Shown here one piece after another: positions 1 through 10,059 of a DNA stretch of 64,000 bases (its first letter is position 1; each line of letters begins with the position of its first letter). A program made the translations under genes and the position numbers. Location: positions 134,086,454-134,150,453 of the forward strand of contig OZ023263.1 of assembly GCA_964006375.1 (NCBI GenBank), in the 5' to 3' direction. This DNA is from Tillus elongatus. Lineage: Eukaryota > Arthropoda > Insecta > Coleoptera > Cleridae. The notes under the pieces were generated by a model, which was given only the letters and a program-made list of their open reading frames with translations, was not told where the DNA came from and searched no databases.

Positions 1-437
1 CAGCAGCTTTTGATATACCAATTGCGATACTTAAAGATGGATTAATAGTATACCTTGTTCCCAGCAACATTCTGCTTTCTTGTTTAATCTCATAAATATT
101 ATGTCGTAGAGCTGCATAAATTCGGTTCCAATAAGAAATGTTCACCAAAACTGTCATTAACAGGTCTGAAGACCTCAGGCCCATCGTTAACATCTACACC
201 ATGTGTGGAATCAGAACTATCATCGCACGTCATGTTAATGCAATCACAATGATACATGTTTACACTCTTTAATGTTTGACTTGAACTGAGTTTACTGTTG
301 TAAAACTGAATCTTAAGTAGATTTTGTTGTTTCCCTTCCATCACTCCCACTGGCTGTACTTGCCTTCTTGGTTTACTATTAAACTTTAAAAATCTATTGC
401 GATCACTAAATACCTTATAATATTTTGTTTTCATCAT
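1..437 (-). pseudogene. Gene Y paralogue (N-terminal part), frameshifted
   Basis: The minus frame starting at 437 shares the SDRNRFLKF motif near its start, the CINM motif and a VNDGPE acidic stretch with gene Y at 50,791-51,717 and 55,706-56,633. Here the N-terminal block and the CINM block are in one frame, whereas both copies in the 46-58 kb element carry a frameshift between them. This copy is therefore the better guide to the original start of gene Y. It has its own frameshift near position 135, after which the homologous frame (YW-x-RI-x-AALR) continues to the window edge in another phase. The protein family is unknown to me. The product would be hydrophilic, with no membrane segment or signal peptide in the visible part. 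Confidence 0.6.
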
Positions 438-861
438 CGTCAGATCCGTAATTCACTCCAAAGCATTCAACATGTTTATGCCAGACTTTAACAAACTTTT
501 CTTCACCAGCACAACCTTCTTTCTCATATGTATCCCAATCAGCATTAGTTGAAAGACTTTCAAAATATTCGCTGCAAATTGTATATAACATTCCGGTGAC
601 ATCTGTATGGTGAAGCTTTCGTGTTAGAAAACTAAAGGATTTACTTTGTTCACCGTGAGACTTGTAATCGTATAGCAGTATACGATATAGATGTTTTCCA
701 AATTTGTAGAGGTCATCACAGCTTGAGAACTCAAAATTTTAATTAAACCCTTGCCTCATCATTTTCACAGCTTCAAGTTTCACTTTATCTGTTGCTGCAA
801 CCTCCGCTTCTGGAGCCTTCTCCGCTATAGCAACCTTCTCTGTTGTTGTCATCGTCTCCAT
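415..861 (-). pseudogene. Unknown small gene upstream of gene Y paralogue, one stop
   Basis: A minus-strand frame opens at an ATG at 859-861 with a short Thr/Glu/Ala/Lys-rich start and runs about 147 codons to a TAA at 415-417. A single in-frame TAA lies at 739-741 (codon 41). The frame after that stop is long and clean, with aromatic- and Cys-containing sequence (SSCDDLYKFGKHLYR near its start) and an acidic tail (SDDDEN). It overlaps the start of the next gene at 437, so the two are tightly packed as in viral or Polinton gene blocks. I do not recognise the product, and no counterpart was seen in the 46-58 kb element. Either the stop is a nonsense mutation or translation starts at a later codon. 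Confidence 0.4.
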
Positions 862-1019
862 CCTACTGTTATCATCTAGTTGCCATCATCTTGCTTGGCA
901 TGCTTCCGAGTTCCCCTTCCTCCCCCCTTTTCTTAAATAAGTAAATATATATAAATATATAAATGTATAAATACATAAATATATAAATATATACATATAT
1001 AAATAAATAAATAAATATT

Positions 1020-1563
1020 TTATCTGCCCTCTACTAGACGAGTGGAATGACACCTCACATGTGTTCTCTACTTATAAATTCAAAATTTTCAAATGTAATA
1101 TTTGAATTTCACTCATCGAGACGAGTACGGTGATATCCCACATATGGGTGTCTACCCATACAAAATAAAAAAGTTGGTTTGCGCCTGCGCTGTCAGACAT
1201 TTTTTATATTGTATTTTTACAAAAATCAATACAGGTTCGTCTAAATGTCTTTCAAAAGTTCAAATTTCCTACATTTTACACTTACAGTCAGCCATCTTGG
1301 CCGCCATCTTAATTTACGTTATCTCATTTAAAATACCTTTTCTCTCTCTATCCATACACTATCTTTGTTTTATCACTTTAACTACAAACTCTCCAGATTT
1401 TTCACTTCCGGTTCGCCATCTTGGCCGTCATCTTGGATTACGTCATCTCAGGTTAGCTCTCTTTCCTATTTCTATCCAATCCGTCATCTTGTTTCGTCAC
1501 CATGACGTCACACGCAGGCGCAGAGCCTCGCGGCTGGCTCAGAACTCTTCTTCTATACCTGCT
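1020..1563 (-). repeat. Polinton-type terminal repeat with promoter-like motifs
   Basis: Read inward from 1563, this matches the terminal repeats of the 46-58 kb element: the AGCAGGTATAG terminus, a TGACGTCA site near 1503-1510, AACCTGAGATGACGTAATCC, CCAAGATG/GCCAAGATGG motifs (1415-1434, and a second copy near 1270-1292), CGGAAGTG (complement of CACTTCCG at 1403-1410) and an NRF-1-like TGCGCCTGCGC at 1180-1190. Further in are two copies of the short module holding the CTCG-N-CTCG-NNGAG dyad (near 1031 and 1115). An ORF across this stretch (1102-1572) is a chance frame. Confidence 0.6.
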
Positions 1564-1696
1564 TATATATAAAAGTAAAAAAATATTACAATATTATATT
1601 TAATAACTTATTGCATACCTACTTATATTATAGTGATTGTGTAATTTCCATACGATATTTACCTCTAATTTACTAATTTTTGTGTCTTATATTTTA

Positions 1697-1975
1697 AGTG
1701 AAGACATTTTGTATTGAGTTTCTATTAGTAATTTTTGTATAAACATTATTTATTTATCATTTTATATGAAATATATTATATACTATAGTATTGCGTTTGA
1801 TTTAGTAATTTATATAAAATTTTATATTTCTTATAATATTATTAGTGAGGACATTTTGTATTGAGTTTCTATATATTAGTATACTTAGTAATTTTTTGTA
1901 TAGGCATTATTATTTTATCCTTTTTATATGAAATACATTATATATCAGTGTTGCGTTTTATTTAGTAATTTGTAT
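1697..1975. repeat. Direct duplication, about 147-bp period
   Basis: Two diverged copies of a segment beginning GTGA(A/G)GACATTTTGTATTGAG lie at about 1697-1815 and 1844-1975. Both run through TTTAGTAATTT. The sequence is AT-rich with no open frame of interest. It lies just outside the Polinton-type terminus at 1563 and looks like a simple local tandem duplication. Confidence 0.6.
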
Positions 1976-2504
1976 CAGTTTCTCATGGGCTTACATATTT
2001 GGTATGATGAAACCCATCAGCTGTACTTCCATTTACACCTGATTATAGCGATTTCAAATTTAACACGTGTATCTGGGCACTTAGGTTTAAATCTCCCGCC
2101 TGTTGGCTGTAACGATTTTTTAACACATGTACCTGAGTAGTTGGGGGTTGGCTTTATCAATAGTATGTTGTTACGCTAGTATGATATCCATCCTACTTAG
2201 CTGTTGGTACCTGGTGAACTAGATCATTAACTCTTGAAGGTAGTTATTCTATGTGAGCTTAATAACTAAATACCCGTACAGTATATCGGGTGTTTGCATG
2301 TTAGTTGAGATCGCTTGTTCTCTACGGGTGAATGTCAACGTATACGTTCAGCAATCTCTGTTAGTCAACTGCTCTCGGCAGGTGTGTGTGCCGGTAGTGT
2401 GTTCATCATCCTCTAGCCGTTGGCTCTATACCTCGCTCCCTCTCGGTAGCTGGTGGCGAGAGGTTGTAGCTCGATTTTTTTTAAGTGGTGTGATAGCTCA
2501 GCTC

Positions 2505-2800
2505 TCAACCTTGGTCTCTCTCTCGGCATCTAGGCGACGCGGTTGAGCTTCTCTCCTCGGTCTCTCTCAACAGCTCGGGGTGCGGAGCTCTCTCCTCGGT
2601 CTCTTCCGGCAACTGGGAGAGGACGTAAGACTGGAGCTTCTTACCTCGGTCTCTCTCAACAGCTCGGAGAGCGAAGCTCTCTCCTCGGTCTCTCTCTCGG
2701 CAATTGGGAGAGGACGTGGCAGCTGGGAGAGCGGAGCTCTACCCCCACTACCTGTCTCTCGGCAACTGGGAGAGCCCAGCTCAGCTCTCTCGAAAATGTC
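2505..2800. repeat. GC-rich irregular minisatellite
   Basis: Imperfect units containing CTCGGTCTCTCTC, AACTGGGAGAG and GAGCTCTCT recur five or six times with a period of roughly 45-60 bp. Several short overlapping ORFs here (2543-2815, 2580-2834, 2704-2895) are translations of the repeat and not genes. The GC content contrasts sharply with the AT-rich surroundings. Confidence 0.6.
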
Positions 2801-2869
2801 ACAAAAAAAGCTTAGATTTTTCCATAAGGATTAACATGGGAAATACACGATTTGTGCGCCAGAACCGGC

Positions 2870-3600
2870 AGTTCTATTCTACTTGGGACCATTGATCCGA
2901 ATCCAAAACTTAGGGACGCGTTAACTTTAATACTCGATGACAATTCGGGTATTATGAGGCGGTGATCCATCCTGCTGAAACCAATTTGTTACTAAGTATA
3001 GAAAGAGGAAGACTGTCTAGCGCCTTTACGGAATAATTTTTAAAAAAATGCAAATAAGACAAGAAAGTCAAACGTCCCGGAAAAATGTAGACCTAGTAAT
3101 TCAGAAAACACCTCTATTATTGAGAAGAGTTCCGTAGTCTAGAATACTTTACTAGGGAAGTTGGTGTCTTAACTTAGAGTCTCACAAAACCAATCACACA
3201 ATAACATTATTCTTTTATCAACTGCTGGATGTAATTTTTGAACCGGTCTAAATCTGAAATCATGCTACTTATGTTTTTTTTTAAATATCTTCTCTACAGC
3301 ACTTTTTGATAGACTGCACTGTGATGCAATTGCTCTCAGGAAATATTGATGTGTACCAGAACATTAATTTCGTTTGTAGTTCTATTTGTCTGGTGGTATC
3401 TTGCATATACCCCATTTCCACAAACATATTTGCTTAGGCGACTAAAATAAGTCGTATGTGGTTGCCGCCTTTCAGGAAATAAGTTATCGTAAATGCGACA
3501 TGAGGCGCTAGAATATGCATAATTCCGGATATTAATATTAAGATATCCATTTTATTTCGATTAAGTATATTCCCATTGTTATCAGCAATTCACTTCAACC
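2870..3600 (-). pseudogene. Decayed IS630/Tc1-type transposase
   Basis: Conceptual reading of the minus strand in shifting frames gives the hallmarks of the insect IS630/Tc1-like transposase family. Near 3400-3300 there is a helix-turn-helix-like region (SLSKSAVEKI). Near 2990-2900 comes the catalytic block FQQDGSPPHN, followed by a degraded RWIG-x-NGP-like motif. Many stops and frameshifts interrupt it. It belongs to the same broad family as the relic at 22.79-23.73 kb but is clearly diverged from it. Terminal repeats were not identified. It is a dead copy. Confidence 0.55.
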
Positions 3601-4177
3601 AATGTTTTCTGTCATCAGATTAGAACAATAAAAGCTCAAAGTGACTTTGTCAGCAACTATTACTGATCTTCCTAAACTGTCAAATTACTTTCATTATCAC
3701 ACGATCACCTGATTTTTGTCCATAATATTCGGTATAGTGGCTAAAGGGTAGTTAACTAAGTCAGATGAATCATGTGTGATACATAGCTAAATTCGTATTT
3801 TTCTCTCTATCTAATGCTATAACAATCCGATATGGCGCCCATAAGTAAAACAACAGTTGGCCATGGAAACTCAAAATCTAGTAGGACTAGGTAAACTCTA
3901 ACCTGTCAGTTTGATAGCTCGTAGCCAGTTATAGCAATTCACACATTCTAGTGATATTCGTTTTGATAATAAAAAAGATATAAAAAAACAAAAGTACCTA
4001 TTGAAGTTTTCAGTTTTTCGGAATATTTCAGTAACTATCTAAGATATCCAGAATTCGTTTTCAGATAATAAATAAACATAAAGTAATAAACATAACGTTT
4101 TTTTGTAATTCAACCAACTCTGTATTTTGCATAGTTTGGGAGATCCCAATCTTCACAGCCAGTTAAAAGTGACCAGC
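3601..4177. other. AT-rich intergenic, nothing recognised
   Basis: No open frame, repeat boundary or RNA gene was recognised on either strand in this stretch. Confidence 0.4.

Positions 4178-4252
<75 letters not shown>
4178..4252. repeat. (TA)n microsatellite
   Basis: An uninterrupted TA array of about 75 bp. Many similar arrays occur in the window, most of them inside or at the edges of repeat elements. Confidence 0.95.
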
Positions 4253-4257
<5 letters not shown>

Positions 4258-6053
4258 CTAATTGTTATTAATTGGCTTTTATTTATATTTACTATTATTT
4301 TTATATTTTAATGTTATTTATTTAATTTAATGCCCCACTGTTGGGCGTCAATTATATTATTATTGGCTTTGATTACAATCAGCTTTGGCTTTTATATATT
4401 ATAAAATTTTACGATTATTATTATTATTATATTTATGATATTGAAATGATATTTGATATTTATATTTAGAATTATTTTATATGTGGAAATGATATTAAAA
4501 AAAAATATTACACCATGTATTATGGGTGACTCTGTATATTATTTGTGTGAAACTTTATCTGAATAAAATATGTTTTGTGACTCTTGTGATTTAAGCTATC
4601 TCAGGGTTATTTGGGTTGCCTATCCTTCTATTATATATATATGTATGTCAAATAAATTATATTCAAATATTTTATTTACTTACTTATCTCAGTGGTGAGT
4701 TCTGCTAAAATAGGAAGAAAGTAGCCTGCAAATATTTATAGTAGCCTTATTATCTTATTATGGGTTTTCAAAGAATTACGTTTCAAAATTCTTAAACAAA
4801 TTTTATTGGCACAATTTAAAATCTAAACTCTAAACTTTAAACGGATCCGTTGTTCTAATTATCAAACTAATATCAATTTACAATGATTAAATTTAGTATC
4901 CGAATTTACGGCTTTCATTCAATTGTTCTTATTAATAAATATGGATCCTTGACCTGCACTCCCTCTGTATTCTCAATGTTGAACTATGGTTAAATTTATC
5001 CCATCAGATTTCTACTTTATGCGTTTAAATCTTAATTTCCCATAAACACATTTGCTTAAAATGATATTTGACAGAATGGGCTGTCTTTTTATTGAAATAT
5101 TTGTCGGGTTGAGCTGCTATACATTAAATAAAATAAATCTCTAACCTTGGCTTCCTCGCTAATGGTATTGGGTATCCTCAAATGTACGTATTATTGATAT
5201 ATTTACTGCTTATCTCGTACTTCCTTACGTTAAAAACTTGATGTAACGTCTCTTCTTTGTTTTAGTGGCAAATTGAAGTTTCTTTGCACAATTTATTCTT
5301 TAAAATATTTACATTTAAAATGGGAAGCAAGAATGACGCGCTCTCGCATCTGAATTTCAACAACAACCAACAACAACATTTAACAAAAGCGGAAATGTTG
5401 CCCAAATTCATCTAACATTTGGTGTTTCCTGTCTGTTCAAAGCATTCTCTCTTCCAATTAATTATTTAATGTTTGACAGATATTCTCCTTGGAACCATCG
5501 AGTAAGTATAAAATATTCTATTCTTAAAATTGACATCTGACCTAACCTTATTTCTACTTCTACATAACATAAGCAACAATAATTTTTATAACCTTAATTC
5601 AGTTCATGTTGTAATCTTTTTAAAAGTTTCCACAACACTTAACACTGTTTTTTAGTAACTTCCAGTTCATTGTTTTTACAAACACAGACACATATATGGG
5701 TACATTTCAGTTCATTGTTCACATAAAAAATAAACTAAATTCACATATTGAAAACATCATACAAGGGGTTTGTTTTGTTCATTACCTTTTGGTAATTGAT
5801 TTTGAACATAATTCTTTAGTATGTATTTCATGCTTAATATTTCAATCTATCTACATATAGATTTCTGGCTCTTTTTATTTCACTTTAACTGAGATATTTT
5901 CCAAATTGCTAGTTAAACTTTTTAAGACTCATTTAATTATCATTCCAACAAATTATGGCTATATATCTTTCATTGCTTCTCCAAATAACACTGACTAACA
6001 ATAATAGTGAATGTGCTTGTGTTTTAATGTTATTATTTTGTTTTCTGTTTTAG
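4253..6053. other. AT-rich intergenic, no gene seen
   Basis: This 1.8-kb stretch has no open frame with recognisable features and no clear transposon signature. It ends at a possible splice acceptor (see the candidate exon at 6054-6128), so part of it could be an intron or upstream region of a host gene. Confidence 0.35.
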
Positions 6054-6128
6054 TGTACAGTAAAATATGTCGAACGATGTGGATATGTATACAATATACA
6101 GAGAACCCATATGCATTACGTGTAAACC
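6054..6128 (+). CDS. Candidate first coding exon of a host gene
   Basis: A pyrimidine-rich tract ending TTTTCTGTTTTAG (acceptor AG at 6052-6053) precedes a 75-bp block, followed by a strong donor GTAAGT at 6129-6134. Within the block an ATG at 6067-6069 opens a frame of about 21 residues ending in CITCKP, which could be half of a zinc-binding CxxC pair. Both splice sites fit the consensus, and the frame is open across the block. No continuing exon was identified, and short matches of this kind arise by chance. It is the only host-exon candidate I can point to in the window. Confidence 0.28.
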
Positions 6129-6297
6129 GTAAGTATTTTACTTATTACTGACCAGTGGTACAACTACTACCCCCCATCACTAATCTGATCACCCAATTTT
6201 TTAATCAATAATCAGAATTTAACATTATCATAGTAGTTTCCGTAAGGGTTTTCATTTTTGTTTTTATAACTTTTATATGGCCTTAGCAATTCTCAGC

Positions 6298-6299
<2 letters not shown>

Positions 6300-6386
<87 letters not shown>

Positions 6387-6488
6387 GGGTTGGACCTGAT
6401 TGTAAGTTATTTGAACTAACAAATCTCATCGCATACAAGATTGATATGCGAGGAAACATATGCGGGGGTCACTTTTTTATATCTTTTA

Positions 6489-6521
<33 letters not shown>
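6300..6521. repeat. Two (TA)n arrays flanking unique sequence
   Basis: TA arrays at about 6300-6384 and 6491-6520 bracket about 105 bp of unique sequence. No coding potential was seen. Confidence 0.9.
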
Positions 6522-6523
<2 letters not shown>

Positions 6524-6559
6524 GGCGGATCATCTCCGCTCCTAAAACTAGGACCAATT

Positions 6560-7140
6560 GCTTATTCTCATTGCTTCTACCTCTAGCACACCCAACGATG
6601 CTCTAATATTTAACAGCTTTCATTTACAGCAACTCTCACTTCATCCTTAGTCATGCAATAACTGAGTTGTGTCTTGGCGGACTGTCTTGGTGAAAGAGTA
6701 CTCATTTTCTCAACGTCTTGCGACGTTTGTGTTCTATGACCTTATGCAACTTAATTATTAATTTGGCATAGAATTTTTTTTTGTGAAGCCTTTTTGAAAT
6801 AATTTGTCAAACACTTTAAGCACCCCAGAAAACAGTAAGCATTACTTTCCCGATGAGGAAGCTATTTCTCCATTTCGTACTCGGATGTTTGGTGTCAGAA
6901 TCATAGTCATGAACCAAAGGTTGCAAAACGGTTAATAAAGTAACTTTCCTTTACTCTTCATTTCTCTAATAACCGCCGGCACATAAAAACACGGTTTCTC
7001 TTTCGGTCGTTTGTTAAAATTCGTGGAAACCATGTGGCAGACTTTTATGCAGGTGTTTTGATAAGATCTATACTATATGGTGAGACAAGCATGTTTCCTC
7101 TGCTATTTGCTTGATACTACTGTTTCGATCATGCATCATG
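6560..7140 (-). pseudogene. Decayed mariner transposase
   Basis: Read on the minus strand with frame jumps, this gives a mariner transposase order. Near 7140-7100 is a helix-turn-helix-like start (SSIKQIAEE). Near 6900-6870 is the HDYDSDTKHPS block that aligns with mariner HHYDPESK, then GKVMLTVFWGA (mariner GKVM-x-SVFWD). Near 6700-6650 is VLFHQDSPPRHNSVIA, with the second catalytic aspartate in HQD. Internal TGA stops and frameshifts show that it is dead. The C-terminal catalytic region is missing or too decayed to see. Confidence 0.65.
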
Positions 7141-7320
7141 TACAACTATAAGTACACTTGGAGAATCCAAATCACCATAGCATATTTTTTAAAGGCCTGA
7201 CGATCGTTTCACTAACAATATTCTAATTTTTCACCCTCTGATGACACTAACTTCGTTAGTGATACTATCGTCACGTCTTTAAAAGATATGTTGTGGTGAT
7301 TTGGGTTTTCCAATTGTACT
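7140..7320 (+). repeat. Degenerate inverted pair of hammerhead repeats
   Basis: A head-to-head copy of the same repeat as at 7380-7600. The right half has CTGATGA (7238-7244), a stem ACTAAC/GTTAGT, a mutated GATAC in place of GAAAC, then TATC-GTC. The left half has the complement of GAAACGATCG near 7199-7210. The flanks GGTGATTTGG and its complement are inverted around it. The GAAAC mutation should inactivate the right-hand motif. Confidence 0.6.
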
Positions 7321-7449
7321 TACCAGTGCTCATCACAGGTTCCAATCTTCACTAAGTGAATCATGGACACTATGTGAAAACTGGAACCTGTGATGAGCAA
7401 TGATAAGTACACTCTGAGAACCCAAATCACCACAACACATATTTTAAAA

Positions 7450-7493
7450 ACCATACGATCGTTTCGCTGACCACGTCAGCGTCATCAGAAGAT
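7450..7493 (-). ncRNA. Hammerhead ribozyme motif, type I minimal
   Basis: On the minus strand the order is CTGATGA (7482-7488), one unpaired base, stem II GCTGAC/GTCAGC with a short loop, GAAAC (7461-7465), a two-pair stem III closed by a GATC loop, then GTA at the cleavage position (7454-7456). Helix I is weak, only a few pairs. This layout is the same as the stronger motif at 17,368-17,412. Minimal type I hammerheads in Penelope-like elements are known to work best as dimers. Confidence 0.55.
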
Positions 7494-7505
7494 GAAAATT
7501 TTTCA

Positions 7506-7548
7506 TCCTCTGATGACGCTGACGTTGTCAGCGAAACGATCGTAAGGT
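7506..7548 (+). ncRNA. Hammerhead ribozyme motif, mirror copy
   Basis: CTGATGA (7510-7516), stem II GCTGAC/GTCAGC, GAAAC (7533-7537), GATC loop (7538-7541), GTA at the cleavage position (7542-7544), and helix I closing CCT with AGG. All core positions fit the hammerhead consensus. It is the inverted partner of the motif at 7450-7493. Confidence 0.6.
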
Positions 7549-7600
7549 CTTTAAAATATGTGTTGTGGTGATTTGGGTTCTCCAAGTGTACGAATCATGG

Positions 7601-8250
7601 ACAATTAGTGAAAAATAAAGTTATAATTGTCTCTGGAAGTCTACTATATAAAGCTCTACCAAAATAAATAGGCGACTTTAAATGGCCCCTTATTAAATTT
7701 ATTATATTTTGTGTGACTGAAGTGAGACGTGGAACATAAATGTGAATTAAAGTGCTTAGGCAAAAATGTTTATATTTATGGACATAAGTATACAGATAAA
7801 TTTCTATAAGACTAATTGTTTCCTTGTTTTTGGACAGCTCTCTACAAGATTTGTGGTTTGGAAGGAAAAAAAGGGGAAGGATTTGATTCTGCAACAAAAA
7901 AGTCTTGCTGTGACCACTGTTTGTCCCAATACAACTATATTTTAACAAAGCAATTGAAAATTTTCCGAGTAGTACAGTGACATAACGTCGGAATAACATT
8001 AAATAACCACGTTCTAACCTATCACAGGCACAGTTGACCTGTACTTCAAGGAAAGGTGTTAGTCCAACATTATCGCTGCCAAACTAAATTCCAAGAGGTT
8101 GACGTCGTTTTAATAATGGAAAACCTGTTACGACACGGTTTATAGTTATCCAATCTCCAAAATAAACTTTTTTATAAAATACTTCATAAAAGGTAAAGCC
8201 TATGTGTCTCTAAGACATCATTAACTAAATTATTGTGCCACCAGATAGGC
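7601..8250. other. No gene recognised
   Basis: A 134-codon minus frame (7595-7999) has no recognisable domain and no relation to neighbouring elements that I can see. I treat it as a chance frame in AT-rich DNA. Confidence 0.35.
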
Positions 8251-8700
8251 ATTTACTTACTTCTTGAATAGTTTGAGATTAAATATGTTCGAAAATATGC
8301 CTGCCGTATGGCATTCCAAACCTTGGACACGCAAGCAAAGAACGTGGATTCGCTACGAACTGTTCGACAAGTGGGTAATTTAACACTAAAAGCATGAGCT
8401 TTAATAATAAAAGTCTGTGTTTTAAGGCATGAATTATAATCAGATTTGCGGAGCCTCAACTAAGAAGCAGGTCAGATATTGGGCAAGTTGATGAGAACGT
8501 ACTGTGAAGCATGCTATTAGCAGCGAAACGGTGGATCGGATTATCGATTGTTAACAGAAGAGCATTTATATGCAAAAAAAGGTAGGAACCAAAACGGAGC
8601 TCTGTGGAACACCTGAAATAATTTCTAATTTATCTGATAAGACATCAACGACAACAACATGTAGAGAGCCTTCTTCAGAAAACTAGATGTCCATATGCAG
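8250..8700 (-). pseudogene. LINE reverse transcriptase C-terminal fragment
   Basis: On the minus strand, near 8615-8550, a decayed GVPQSSVLVPTFFLHINALL matches the reverse transcriptase block GVPQGSVLGPTLFLLHINDLL. The frame at 8253-8459 then gives a C-terminal tail with CRTVRSESTFFACVSKVWNAI, resembling the conserved tail (RTxxxxxSFFPRTSRLWNAL) of CR1/Jockey-type LINE ORF2 proteins. The YADD region between them is lost. It lies just downstream, on the same strand, of another LINE fragment but belongs to a different family. Confidence 0.5.
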
Positions 8701-8771
8701 AATTTGGAAAGCAATTTGTATGATGGAAGTTTATTGATAATTGCTGAATTCCAGACCCAATTAATTACCTT

Positions 8772-9890
8772 CTATATTTCAACAACACACCACGAAAGCT
8801 TACAGCCTAAATACTATCGTACCGTGGGTGTCGACAAGGAGGAAAGAGGCAACTTGTTAATTCTGGTCTTGAAGGTTTGAAAGTTCGGAGGAAAGGGAAA
8901 AACATGTCCGGCAAGGAATTCCACAACTTGGAAGTCTTCTGGACAAAAGAGCGGGCATAACAAGATGTTCTATGTCTGGTGACCTGGACAGTAAAAGGGT
9001 GTATCGCTCTGTTCACCTGGTAGATCTGTTGGGGGCAGCAAGTGAAGGAACTATGGAAGAAAGCTCCTCTAAGCAGTGCCCGTGCAGATATCAATAAAAG
9101 AGAGAGAGAGAGAGAGGTCACCAACGGCACGTCGGTGGGCATGGGATGGCAGCATTTGGGTGAGAGAAGGGTCACCGATGAGACGTATAGCTCTCTTCTG
9201 AATGGAATATAAAATATCTAATGAATTTGTACGACCTTCGCCAACTTTTCGAACAGTAGACCTTCAAAAATGTATGACGTATGTCAGAGTAAAACCAGTA
9301 TATCGGTTTTGAGGAAAGCCGTATTGGGAGTCGTTTACGATGTTTGATTTTTAAGGAATTTCATAAGCTCTGTATTGATAACTTAAAACCCAGAGAATAA
9401 AAATTGGATGTGACCGGCTGATCTCGGGCTTGTTTTCAGGAAGATGGAAATATTCCCACTTTACAAAACATCAAGAAGAGAAGATACAATATTGGAATCA
9501 GTTTATGAACACATATTTTAATAACTTTTGCTAGAATTCCATCGAGTCCTGATGTTTTTTGATGCCCATGATGATTATTGATGTGTTTTTTAATATGTGC
9601 TTAACAGTACGATGTTTGAAAGATATTTCTTTTAATTTTGACTTTACAGCTGAAATGTCTTGCCCTGTGGATCAATCGTAGAATTATATGCAAATATGCG
9701 GATAACTTCATCTTTTATTGGTTGGTGAAAGTTTTTCCCCTGGTATATTATCTGCTTTCCTTCCTAATTCACATGTGGCGTGAGTCTCAGTGCTGAGGTT
9801 TTTTCTACTAAAAATTGTATTAGGAGTTTTTGGTAACTACTGAATTTTGGCAGGCTTTATTTAACCATGGTTTCGATGTGGAGTTAACAT
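8772..9890 (-). pseudogene. CR1/Jockey-type LINE fragment, internally deleted
   Basis: The 3' end at about 8772 and the C-terminal frame (8807-9175; HRTSCYARSFVQKTSKLWN and the ending PPCRHPRYDSI) match the LINE at 40.84-43.73 kb, so they are the same family. Near 9300-9190 lies the conserved IQKRAIRLIGDPS motif. Upstream, near 9560-9440, a decayed reverse transcriptase palm start reads SGLDGILAKVIK. The core between the fingers and the C-terminus is missing, so the copy is dead and internally deleted. Confidence 0.65.
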
Positions 9891-10059
9891 GTTTCGATGA
9901 ATATAGGTTTTTATACCTTATAATATAATTTCAGTAATGGAGTTGGCGCGTAATGTACAATTATTATTTCACAGGCAGGCATCTGCTTAGGGAAAGGAAG
10001 AATAAGATTTTCTTGAATGGGGACATGATATAAGACGAAGAAGGTGTGAGATAATGCTG

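Larger units (their letters stand above)
1..1563 (-). mobile_element. Right end of a Polinton-type element, left part outside window
   Basis: The boundary at 1563 reads CCTGCT on the plus strand, so the inward minus-strand sequence starts AGCAGGTATAG. That matches the AGTAGGTATAG termini of the element at 46,134-57,993. Inside it lie a terminal-repeat region (about 1020-1563) and two genes read leftward; one is a clear paralogue of gene Y of the 46-58 kb element. The six bases after the boundary are TATATA, a possible 6-bp target duplication that cannot be tested because the other end is not in the window. Membership in the same family is strong. Calling the family Polinton rests on the 46-58 kb copy. 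Confidence 0.7.
7380..7600. repeat. Head-to-head inverted repeat with two hammerhead motifs
   Basis: The arms (about 7400-7497 and 7503-7595) are nearly perfect inverted copies meeting at about 7500. Each holds a hammerhead-like core next to the shared flank GTGTTGTGGTGATTTGGGTT. The same core and flank occur beside a GIY-YIG fragment at 30.9-31.7 kb, so this is likely the terminal repeat of a Penelope-like element whose coding part is lost here. Confidence 0.7.

Noticed and set aside
1102..1572. A 156-codon ORF at the left terminal repeat
   Set aside because: It overlaps conserved terminal-repeat motifs that are also found outside any frame in the other copies. The frame is incidental.
2253..2895. 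Several overlapping ORFs in the GC-rich block
   Set aside because: They translate an irregular minisatellite in different frames and have no domain or codon pattern of a gene.
7595..7999. A 134-codon minus-strand ORF
   Set aside because: No domain, no similarity to neighbours and AT-rich composition; it is most likely a chance frame.
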